From Cellvibrionaceae bacterium (GTDB lineage: Bacteria > Pseudomonadota > Gammaproteobacteria > Pseudomonadales > Cellvibrionaceae): a stretch of DNA of 12,313 nt. The translations under genes and the position numbers were made by a program. The stretch covers positions 1 through 12,313 of the forward strand of contig JAGKXD010000114.1 of assembly GCA_021151525.1 (NCBI GenBank), given 5' to 3'. Shown here one piece after another: positions 6,461-12,313 of this stretch (the first letter of the stretch is position 1; each line of letters begins with the position of its first letter). Under the pieces are notes generated by a model. That model was given only the letters and a program-made list of their open reading frames with translations. It was not told the origin of the DNA and did not search any database.

Positions 6461-7678
6461 TTACGCGAGTTGACGAACCGGCAAACAACTCGGGCCGATT
6501 GGTTCGAAAGCTTTGTAGGTCAAAATAAATTCTTGATGGCCAAGCTCTTCTGACACACTGCGTTTGCCGGATGCTACGCCGATCACGTTTTGTAAAATTT
6601 CTTCACCGACCTCATCAAGTGTTGCTTCGCCTTCTAAAATGCGGCCGGCGTTTACGTCCATATCTTCGCTTAAGCGGCGATAGGTTTCCGGGTTGGCACA
6701 CACTTTTATTACTGGGGAAATTGCGGAGCCCACAACTGAGCCGCGGCCAGTGGTAAATAAAATGACGTGGGAACCGCAGGCGATTAATTCGATAATTTCG
6801 GCGTTGTCAGAAATATTGGGAAAACCGAAACGAGGTTCGCCATCGGGTACTACATCCAATAAATACAAACCACCTGCGGGTGGAATATCGCCCGGTTTAA
6901 TTAAACCGCTAATAGGTGATGAGCCGGATTTTGAATAGGCACCCATGGATTTTTCTTCGAGTGTTGTTAAGCCACCGTCCGCATTACCCGGAGCAAAACT
7001 GCCGAAGCCCATTACACGATAATAGTGTTCGGCTTTGGCAACACAGGCTTCAATTTCTTCGCCCAACTCTGGGGTGATTGCACGGTCTGCCATAATAGTT
7101 TCGCAGCCGATTAATTCGCCGGTCTCCTCGAAAATACAAGTTGCATCTGCAGCGACTAGCGCATCAAAGCAGCGACCAACTGCCGGGTTCGCGCTTATTC
7201 CGCTGGTGCCATCGGAACCGCCACAAATGGTGCCCACAATTAATTCATTTAATGCCATGGGCACACGCGGCGTTTTGTCAGCTTCGGCTTTAATACGTGC
7301 GACGGCAGCGAGGCCAGCTTCAATTGTTGCTTTGGTTCCACCGGCTTCTTGAATTACCAATAATTCTGCAGGGCGACCGCTTGCACGAATTTCTTTTAAT
7401 AATTTATCGCGGTTCATGCTTTCGCAGCCGAGCGAAATTAATAATGCACCACCAACATTGGGATGAATTGAAACAGCGCGCATCATTTCGTATGCGTATT
7501 GATTTGGGTAGCAACCAGGGAAGCCGATTAAATGTACGTCCATATCATTGGCAAGCGTAACAATTTTGCGCGATACGTGATGCGCGCACTCAACCAAATA
7601 AGCAACTACAATAACGTTGCGAATACCTTTTCGACCATCTTGTCGCGCGTAGCCGGAAAACTGAATATTATTAGTCAT
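6461..7678 (-). CDS. UxaA/GarD-type dehydratase, large subunit (probable L-fuconate dehydratase)
   Basis: This 405-residue protein is the C-terminal catalytic part of the altronate/galactarate dehydratase family, encoded here as its own gene. It contains FSGYARQDGRKGIRN (7-21), GFPGCYPNQY with Cys56 (52-61), LGCES with Cys85, TICGGSDGTSGISANPAVG around Cys152 (150-168) and GCETIMADRA (191-200). E. coli UxaA carries this region and the SAF domain in one chain of about 495 residues; here the two together total about 512. The family dehydrates aldonic or aldaric acids with a divalent metal, usually iron. Between a fucose-type dehydrogenase and a KDF-type SDR, the likely substrate is L-fuconate, as proposed for the split uxaA pair of the C. 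jejuni fuc locus. The start is the ATG at 7678, two nt after the small-subunit stop, with only a distant GGAG, which suggests translational coupling. Confidence 0.9.
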   Translation of the reverse strand: MTNNIQFSGYARQDGRKGIRNVIVVAYLVECAHHVSRKIVTLANDMDVHLIGFPGCYPNQYAYEMMRAVSIHPNVGGALLISLGCESMNRDKLLKEIRASGRPAELLVIQEAGGTKATIEAGLAAVARIKAEADKTPRVPMALNELIVGTICGGSDGTSGISANPAVGRCFDALVAADATCIFEETGELIGCETIMADRAITPELGEEIEACVAKAEHYYRVMGFGSFAPGNADGGLTTLEEKSMGAYSKSGSSPISGLIKPGDIPPAGGLYLLDVVPDGEPRFGFPNISDNAEIIELIACGSHVILFTTGRGSVVGSAISPVIKVCANPETYRRLSEDMDVNAGRILEGEATLDEVGEEILQNVIGVASGKRSVSEELGHQEFILTYKAFEPIGPSCLPVRQLA

Positions 7679-7680
7679 GA

Positions 7681-8004
7681 TTAGGTTTCACTCCGGTCTT
7701 TATTTTGACGTGTGCGTGTGTGACTGGGAATGTAATCACTCTGCATATTGTGCATGTGCACGTGCGCACCTATTGCAACTGGTTGCGTCATTGAACCAAT
7801 GGGTGCGCCGTAGCGATAAACTTTATCGCCTGCTGCTAAAGCACGGCGCGCGAGTTTATGGCCGACTTCAATATCATGAGTAATTTTTACTGAGTTACCA
7901 TCGATCTCAATAAGATCATCCGCATAAATATGCGCAACACACACTACAATATTATCGTCAGGATGCAGCAGAATAATCTGTGCAATTTTTTTTGTATTTG
8001 TCAT
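7681..8004 (-). CDS. UxaA-type dehydratase, small SAF-domain subunit
   Basis: This protein is predicted at 107 residues from the ATG at 8004; a TTG at 8016 would overlap the upstream stop. It is the SAF domain that forms the N-terminus of fused altronate dehydratases: ILLHPDDNIVV near the start, THDIEVGHKLARRALAAGD in the middle, YGAPIGSMTQPVAIG, and the conserved histidine cluster AHVHMHN (His81, His83, His85, Asn86). The SAF domain is thought to help bind metal or substrate and to need the large subunit for activity. The short tail is basic and polar. It starts four nt after the aldo-keto reductase stop and ends two nt before the large-subunit ATG, so the three genes are tightly coupled. 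Confidence 0.9.
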   Translation of the reverse strand: MTNTKKIAQIILLHPDDNIVVCVAHIYADDLIEIDGNSVKITHDIEVGHKLARRALAAGDKVYRYGAPIGSMTQPVAIGAHVHMHNMQSDYIPSHTRTRQNKDRSET

Positions 8005-8008
8005 CAAC

Positions 8009-9073
8009 TCACTCAATGGAAAAAGATGTTCGAGTCATTGGTATGGGGGCATTTGGGTGCAACAAATTTTGATCGCGTAAACTCAGCCAAAATTCTTGCG
8101 GAATCGAGTAGTGCATCCACTCGCTAGCTTGCTCAACTTGCGCGGGTGATGCCAAGCCTGCAATCACTGAGCACACTTGCGAATGAGCACCGGGAAATTG
8201 CAATGCTGCTGCCGCGAGCGGAATTGCAAAATCTGCACAAATAGATTCCAGCTTAGCGACGCGTTCAACTATATGCGCAAGAGCCTGCTCATAGTTGTAA
8301 TAAAAAGGCCCGGAACCACTCACACCAGATGCGAGTATTCCGGAATTAAACGGGCCACCTAAAATGATTGAAACATCGCGCTTGGCGCACAGCGGCAAAA
8401 AGGAATCGCAGGCACTTTGCTCTAACAGGGTGTATCGCCCCGCCAACAAAAAACAATCAAAATCGCCATGAGCCAAAGCTTGCTCGCAGACTTGCCATTC
8501 GTTAGCGCCAATTCCAATTGCTTTTACAACACCCGCTGCACGCAACTCATTCATTGCGCGATAGCCGCTATTCATAAAATCAGAAAAATATTGTTCGTGT
8601 TGCTCGCCGTGTGTAAGCGAACCTAAATCGTGTGCAAATAAAATATCAATGTAGTTCGTTTGCAAGCGCTGCAAGCTGCTTTCAAATGAACGCATGACTG
8701 CATCGTAGGAATAATCAAAAACAGGTTCCAACGCAGGCGCATTAACAAAGCCGTGGCGTACAGTGTCCGTAGAATTTGTGGGCACCAATAAGCGCCCTAC
8801 TTTCGAAGAGATAATCAACTGCTCGCGCTTGGGCGCAAGCTGGCCACCAAGGCGGGTTTCGCTTAAGCCGAAACCATAGTGCGGTGCTGTATCAAAATAA
8901 TCTATGCCGTGGGCAAGCGCAGAATCCAGTGTTGAATTTGCGGCTTGGTCGCTCATGGCTTGGTACAAATTCCCTACAGGCGCAGCACCAAAACCCAGCG
9001 CCGGCATGCGTAACGATGTATTACCAAGGAACCTATAATCCTTGGAGGGAATTGTCTGGTTGGACGACTGCAC
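8009..9073 (-). CDS. aldo-keto reductase, probable NAD(P)+-dependent L-fucose (D-threo-aldose) 1-dehydrogenase
   Basis: The 354-residue AKR opens with YRFLGNTSLRMPALGFGAAPVGNLY, typical of the L-fucose/D-threo-aldose dehydrogenase and pyridoxal dehydrogenase branch. The catalytic tetrad is complete: Asp61 and Tyr66 (YFDTAPHYG), Lys91 (SSKVG) and His148 (FAHDLG). The cofactor region includes GIGANEWQ and the C-terminal SVIAGLASPAQVEQ. Predicted reaction: oxidation of the sugar at C1 to L-fucono-1,5-lactone in the cytoplasm; L-galactose and D-arabinose are also accepted by characterised relatives. The start is GTG at 9073, backed by AGAGG six nt upstream; no better in-frame start precedes the conserved YRFLG. 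It is the first gene after the iclR terminator, with its own promoter candidate, and its stop lies four nt before the small dehydratase gene. Confidence 0.88.
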   Translation of the reverse strand: MQSSNQTIPSKDYRFLGNTSLRMPALGFGAAPVGNLYQAMSDQAANSTLDSALAHGIDYFDTAPHYGFGLSETRLGGQLAPKREQLIISSKVGRLLVPTNSTDTVRHGFVNAPALEPVFDYSYDAVMRSFESSLQRLQTNYIDILFAHDLGSLTHGEQHEQYFSDFMNSGYRAMNELRAAGVVKAIGIGANEWQVCEQALAHGDFDCFLLAGRYTLLEQSACDSFLPLCAKRDVSIILGGPFNSGILASGVSGSGPFYYNYEQALAHIVERVAKLESICADFAIPLAAAALQFPGAHSQVCSVIAGLASPAQVEQASEWMHYSIPQEFWLSLRDQNLLHPNAPIPMTRTSFSIE

Positions 9074-9112
9074 TCTCAGCCTCTATTTTTATAATTAAAA
9101 AACACTTTGCCA

Positions 9113-9141
9113 ATAAAATAATTTTACCCGATTATAGTCAA
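9113..9141 (-). promoter_or_regulatory. candidate sigma70 promoter for the AKR-dehydratase-SDR-FAH operon
   Basis: On the - strand TTGACT (9141-9136) is followed after 17 bp by TTTTAT (9118-9113), matching five and four of six consensus positions. The -10 ends 39 nt before the GTG start. A palindromic GTTAAC (9148-9143) sits immediately upstream of the -35, where a regulator could act. A TATAAT overlapping the -35 at 9138-9133 is an alternative -10 but has no good -35. Confidence 0.45.
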
Positions 9142-9173
9142 AGTTAACATATCTTTTTTGGTAAAGAAGGGTG

Positions 9174-9199
9174 AAAAAAAAGGGCGCTTTAGCGCCCTT
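9174..9199 (-). terminator. intrinsic terminator overlapping the end of the IclR-family gene
   Basis: A GGGCGC/GCGCCC stem (9182-9187 with 9192-9197), extended by two A-T pairs, is followed on the - strand by a run of eight T (9181-9174). The iclR stop codon TAA (9191-9189) forms the loop, so the last codons of the gene make the upstream arm. It should largely separate the fucP-lactonase-iclR message from the AKR operon. Confidence 0.88.
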
Positions 9200-9989
9200 C
9201 GTTACTCAGTGCATCCGCAATTTTGCGCGCGGAGGCTTTTAGCTTTTCGATCACCTGCTCATGGGTAACTGCTTGAGCTTTAATGGTAATGAACGGAACG
9301 TTGAGCACTGCCGTAGCGCCGTTCAAACCCAAAATAGGTACGCACAAATCGGTCACTCCTTCTACGAAATCACTAGCGGATTGCACATGACCGCGCTCTA
9401 CCGCCGTTTTAGATTTTTGCAGGAAACGTTCAATACGCTCGGGGTCTGCCGAAGCGCGTAATTGCGGCAACCAGCGCGCCTGAGTTTCTTCCGGCGCGAA
9501 ACCGTAGAGCATCAAACCCGAGTTGGTATCCACTAAGCGGCGGCGATAACCCACACGCACGGAGAAACCTAAATCCATAGGGCTTTCGATACGACCCACC
9601 ACCACAATTTGATCCCCCGAAGGAACTACTAGGTGACAGGACTGACCGAGCTCGCGCGCCATTTCTTTCATCACTGGCAAAGCAGTTTCAAGTAATGAGC
9701 GTGCTGAGCCTTGGGCGATACCCAAGGTAAATAATTTGTTGGTGAGCGTGTAACCATCGCGACCATCTGGCGATGATTCTATGTAGCCACGAAATTCAAG
9801 CGCCAACACCATACGAAATAGTTCGCTCACCGAACGCCCTAAAGTGACCGCCATTTGTGAGGTAGTCATAGGTGCGCCGTTGCGCGCCAAGAGCTCGAGA
9901 ATATCCAAGCCTTTTTCCAATGCGGGAGCACGATATTTGCGGTCGTTTTCATCCGCGCCTGAATCTGAAACTGCGTCGTTATTTGTCAT
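9189..9989 (-). CDS. IclR-family transcriptional regulator of the fucose locus
   Basis: The 266-residue protein has an N-terminal winged helix-turn-helix (about 20-90: APALEKGLDILELLARNG, MTTSQMAVTLGRSVSELFRMVLALEFRGYI, then YTLTNKLFTLG) and a C-terminal effector-binding domain (about 100-262) with the family's SCHLVVPSGDQIVVVGRIES and GVTDLCVPIL segments. IclR proteins bind small metabolites and repress or activate adjacent catabolic operons. Its place between the transporter/lactonase genes and the catabolic genes suggests it controls both; an IclR regulator also sits by the C. jejuni fuc locus. The ATG at 9989 lacks a recognisable Shine-Dalgarno (CACTCCT precedes it), yet no better in-frame start lies before the conserved HTH. 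A 101-bp AT-rich spacer separates it from the lactonase gene. Confidence 0.92.
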   Translation of the reverse strand: MTNNDAVSDSGADENDRKYRAPALEKGLDILELLARNGAPMTTSQMAVTLGRSVSELFRMVLALEFRGYIESSPDGRDGYTLTNKLFTLGIAQGSARSLLETALPVMKEMARELGQSCHLVVPSGDQIVVVGRIESPMDLGFSVRVGYRRRLVDTNSGLMLYGFAPEETQARWLPQLRASADPERIERFLQKSKTAVERGHVQSASDFVEGVTDLCVPILGLNGATAVLNVPFITIKAQAVTHEQVIEKLKASARKIADALSNEGR

Positions 9990-10010
9990 AGGAGTGTTTT
10001 TATATATAAA

Positions 10011-10024
10011 TAGTTAACGTTATA
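10011..10024. promoter_or_regulatory. GTTAAC-centred possible operator upstream of iclR
   Basis: The iclR leader contains GTTAAC overlapping a second palindrome, TAACGTTA (10015-10022). The 7-mer AGTTAAC is also found directly upstream of the -35 of the AKR operon at 9142-9148. A shared site before the regulator gene and its presumed target would fit autoregulation, but 7 bp in AT-rich DNA is weak evidence. Confidence 0.25.
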
Positions 10025-10090
10025 CATGAAAGAAAAATCAAAGTACCAGATGCGTGCTTTTTGAACAAGCAAAAACGTGCCAAACGACCG

Positions 10091-10930
10091 TTAAAAACGG
10101 TAAAAGCTCTTAGCCGTGAGACCAAAAATCGCATCTCTTTCTGCGGCAGATACAACGGGCAACAAATGCTTACTCATACTCAACCAATCTCCATAATTGG
10201 AGTAAGCACCATTGGCCGCAAGGCTTAATACCGGCCAATCACTTCCCCACATCAAACGCTCTGCGCCAAATAAGTGATACAACCGAGTAACGTAGGGGCG
10301 AAGCTGATCCAGCCCCTGCTCTGCCGCCGCCTCAGTGAGCAAGCCAGATACCTTACAATAAACATTCGGCAAGTCTGCCAAAGCCGCCATTCCCGCCGAC
10401 CAAGTTTCGAAACCACCTGCGGCAATTGCCGGCTTGGCGGCGTGGTCAATCACTATGGCTAACTGAGGGTGACGACGTGCAAAAATTCTTAAGTAAGGCA
10501 AATGACGCACATGTATAAGCGCATCAAAACTAAGATTGTGTTGCAGCATTTCTGCAATGGCAGGTTCAAGTGCGGAGCTCAGAATCCACGTATCTGTAGG
10601 CAAACCTTGTAACATGGGGCGCAAGCCACGCATTTTGGGATGCTGCGCCAAATTTTTTATACGCGGCACCGCAGCACCTGAAGCTAAATCTACCCATCCA
10701 ACAACGGCTTTAACCAAATCGGATTCGCTTGCCACTCGCAGTAAAAAATCCGTATCTAAATCGCTCTCCTGCGATTGCACTAAGACAGATCCAGTTACAC
10801 CGGCGGCCTGCGCGAGAGGCGCCAAATCAACGGGTAAAAAGTTGCGATAAATCGCCGCTAGCTCGGCCGTTGGCCAAACGCATTCATTTTCACCAATTCG
10901 CCAAAAATGCTGATGTGAATCTATCACCAC
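10091..10930 (-). CDS. COG3618 amidohydrolase, probable L-fuconolactonase
   Basis: This 279-residue metal-dependent TIM-barrel amidohydrolase is of the sugar-lactonase group. It has the N-terminal HxH motif SHQHFW (His6, His8), a HVRHLPYL segment (140-147), VIDHAAKP with His163, CKVSG (192-196) and the C-terminal MWGSDWPV with catalytic Asp231. Family members close to it hydrolyse L-fucono-1,5-lactone or L-rhamnono-lactone to the aldonate, step two of the pathway. The start is one of two tandem GTG codons (10930, 10927); a GGAG is four or seven nt upstream, so the second is equally likely. It follows fucP by 11 nt, showing one transcription unit. A weak hairpin (10087-10101) at the stop has no T tract, so readthrough into iclR is expected. 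Confidence 0.9.
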   Translation of the reverse strand: MVIDSHQHFWRIGENECVWPTAELAAIYRNFLPVDLAPLAQAAGVTGSVLVQSQESDLDTDFLLRVASESDLVKAVVGWVDLASGAAVPRIKNLAQHPKMRGLRPMLQGLPTDTWILSSALEPAIAEMLQHNLSFDALIHVRHLPYLRIFARRHPQLAIVIDHAAKPAIAAGGFETWSAGMAALADLPNVYCKVSGLLTEAAAEQGLDQLRPYVTRLYHLFGAERLMWGSDWPVLSLAANGAYSNYGDWLSMSKHLLPVVSAAERDAIFGLTAKSFYRF

Positions 10931-10941
10931 TGAGCTCCAAC

Positions 10942-12213
10942 CTAAATTGCAACTTCACGCTTAAAACAAGCGCGCGCAAAGGCAGCAATAACTGCAAAAG
11001 CAAACATGGGAACAATTACTGCGACATGAATGCTCGATAAATCAGAGACAAAACCCATAACTGCCGCTAAAACGGCGCCGCCTATAATCGACATCACCAA
11101 TAAGGATGAACCCGCTTTAGCTTTAGCGTTATCGCCTAAGTTTTTAATCGTGAGCGCGAAAATGGTGGGAAACATAAGCGACATAAAAAAGCTGGTCGCC
11201 ACCACAGCAATCATGCCGACAAAATTTGGGCTAAGAATCGCAAGCGCACATAAAACAACGTTAGCTATAGCGTAAATAAACATGAGCAAACTCGCTTTAA
11301 CTCGCACCATAAGCGCCGTGGCCACAAAGCGACCCACCATAAAAATAATGAGCGATGCAAGTAAATAATTCGCCAATATTTTTTCACCGGTTCCCGGCAA
11401 TGCCTGCTGGCCGTAGCGAATGGTATAGCTCCACAAGCACACTTGCGCACCCACATAAAAAAACTGTGCGGCCACACCAAACATAAAACGACCATTCACC
11501 AATAGGTTTTTGTAATCGCTCCAACTAATGGATTCGCCGGTAGATGATTGGGTCGCGATTTTTGGAAACTTCACCAGCAACACCAAAAACGCCCACAAAA
11601 ATACAACAGCGCCAATTACCAGGTAAGGCCCTTGTACCGCGTGCGATTCGGTTTGATAAAACTGTTCAAGCGCAGCGGGTGCCATAGCCGCCAAATTTTC
11701 CGCACTGGGCTCATGGCCGGAAAGAATAAATTCACGTCCAATAACAATTCCCGAAATACAACCAAAGGGATTAAAGGATTGCGCGAAGTTCAAGCGGCGC
11801 TCTGCAGTCGCAGGATCACCCATTGCCACAATAAGCGGGTTCGCAGAAGTCTCCAAAAACGCCAAGCCGCTAGCTATCACAAAGAGTGCACCTAAAAACA
11901 AACTGTATTCGCGCTGCGCAGCAGCAGGGTAAAACAAGAAAGCGCCAAAGGCGTAAAGCAGCAAACCTGTAACCACAGCCGCCTTATAGCTGTAGCGACG
12001 CATAAATAGCGAGGCAGGAATAGAAAATACGAAATAGCCGGTATAAAAAGCCGATTGAACCAAGCCCGATTTCAAATCGCTGAGGGAAAAGACTTTCTTA
12101 AATTGGGTAATCAAAATGTCGTTGAGGTTATTCGCCATTCCCCACAAAAAAAACAGGCTAATAATCAGGATCAACGGCAGTAAAACAGACGCACTTTTCT
12201 CGTTGTTATTCAT
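10942..12213 (-). CDS. fucP: FucP-type L-fucose/H+ symporter (MFS)
   Basis: The protein is a 423-residue MFS permease with 12 hydrophobic segments and clear similarity to E. coli FucP along its whole length: LFFLWGMANNLNDIL (the Asp equivalent to E. coli Asp46 is residue 32), QSAFYTGYF, LETSANP (Glu121, equivalent to Glu135), AQSFNPFG, AQFFYVGAQVCLWSYTIRY, FPTIFALTIKNLG and IIGGAVLAAVMGFVSDL. Both acidic residues needed for proton-coupled transport are therefore kept. It would import L-fucose, and possibly L-galactose or D-arabinose, across the inner membrane. The ATG at 12213 is chosen because GGGTG lies nine nt upstream; a GTG at 12225 would add four residues but has no ribosome binding site. 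It is the first gene of the unit with the lactonase. Confidence 0.93.
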   Translation of the reverse strand: MNNNEKSASVLLPLILIISLFFLWGMANNLNDILITQFKKVFSLSDLKSGLVQSAFYTGYFVFSIPASLFMRRYSYKAAVVTGLLLYAFGAFLFYPAAAQREYSLFLGALFVIASGLAFLETSANPLIVAMGDPATAERRLNFAQSFNPFGCISGIVIGREFILSGHEPSAENLAAMAPAALEQFYQTESHAVQGPYLVIGAVVFLWAFLVLLVKFPKIATQSSTGESISWSDYKNLLVNGRFMFGVAAQFFYVGAQVCLWSYTIRYGQQALPGTGEKILANYLLASLIIFMVGRFVATALMVRVKASLLMFIYAIANVVLCALAILSPNFVGMIAVVATSFFMSLMFPTIFALTIKNLGDNAKAKAGSSLLVMSIIGGAVLAAVMGFVSDLSSIHVAVIVPMFAFAVIAAFARACFKREVAI

Positions 12214-12230
12214 AAAGTTTTTCACCCGCG

Positions 12231-12249
12231 AATAGCTAATCTAGCTATT
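12231..12249. promoter_or_regulatory. perfect 8-3-8 inverted repeat upstream of fucP (candidate operator)
   Basis: AATAGCTA-ATC-TAGCTATT is a perfect inverted repeat whose near edge is 17 bp from the fucP ATG at 12213. Size and position are those of a dimeric regulator's operator in the promoter or leader. It has no T tract and is too AT-rich for a good terminator. No clear -10/-35 pair could be fixed between 12250 and 12313. Confidence 0.5.
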
Positions 12250-12313
12250 TATTATTTTGATCGTTATTGTCATTTTTCTAGCGGTCCCACATGCTCACTA
12301 TACAACCCATCAA

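Noticed and set aside
7681..8016. The small SAF frame as a truncated or broken altronate dehydratase
   Set aside because: Both halves have complete motifs, proper starts and stops and tight coupling, as in other organisms with the split form, so it is not a pseudogene.
10087..10101. ACCGTT/AACGGT hairpin at the lactonase stop codon as a terminator
   Set aside because: It has only six pairs and no T tract on the - strand, so readthrough into iclR is more likely.
1..12313. Mobile element, prophage, CRISPR array, toxin-antitoxin or defence system
   Set aside because: I looked on both strands for transposase, integrase, spaced direct repeats and small paired ORFs and saw none. The gene content is metabolic and housekeeping.

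Overview
The window looks like a chromosomal segment of a gammaproteobacterium, most plausibly a polysaccharide-degrading Cellvibrio/Saccharophagus-type organism. This is inferred from protein style, moderate G+C with AT-rich intergenic regions, and the carbohydrate theme; it has not been checked against any database. There are no transposases, tRNAs, rRNAs, CRISPR arrays or phage genes. Apart from one complete gene on the + strand (443-1132), every gene reads on the - strand.

Left part (1-3000), housekeeping and accessory genes. At the left edge is the 5' end of a - strand gene that starts with TTG and has a basic, low-complexity N-terminus, possibly an RhlB-type RNA helicase. Divergent from it is a class I glutamine amidotransferase-like protein (443-1132). 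Its 3' end overlaps by 20 bp a convergent two-gene unit: a CCC1/VIT1-family iron/manganese transporter followed with zero spacing by a DCC-family (DUF393) CxxC protein. The + strand terminator of the amidotransferase appears to lie inside the DUF393 coding sequence. Next is an exported, Met-rich DUF3617 protein with its own terminator.

Right part (3222-12313), a carbohydrate locus that reads right to left: FucP-type fucose/H+ symporter, COG3618 sugar lactonase, IclR regulator, strong terminator, new promoter candidate, aldo-keto reductase (L-fucose dehydrogenase type), split UxaA/altronate-dehydratase-like enzyme (small SAF subunit then large subunit), SDR dehydrogenase, FAH-family diketo-acid hydrolase, and an SGNH-hydrolase lipoprotein carrying an N-terminal Exop_C-like domain. 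A terminator closes the locus.

Together these genes can be read as a complete non-phosphorylating L-fucose pathway: L-fucose -> L-fuconolactone (AKR) -> L-fuconate (lactonase) -> 2-keto-3-deoxy-L-fuconate (split UxaA-like dehydratase) -> 2,4-diketo-3-deoxy-L-fuconate (SDR) -> pyruvate + L-lactate (FAH). The notable point is that the gene set is a hybrid. The lower branch (SDR + FAH hydrolase) is of the type described in Xanthomonas. The dehydratase is of the split UxaA type found in the Campylobacter jejuni fuc locus, and the enolase-superfamily FucD is absent. No fucosidase, mutarotase (FucU) or outer-membrane receptor is present in the window. FucP and this class of dehydrogenase also act on L-galactose and D-arabinose, so the natural substrate is inferred, not proven.

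Regulatory structures include a perfect 8-3-8 inverted repeat just upstream of fucP, a GTTAAC-centred motif upstream of both iclR and the AKR gene, and two related intergenic palindromes with a CGC/GCG core between genes of the catabolic operon.
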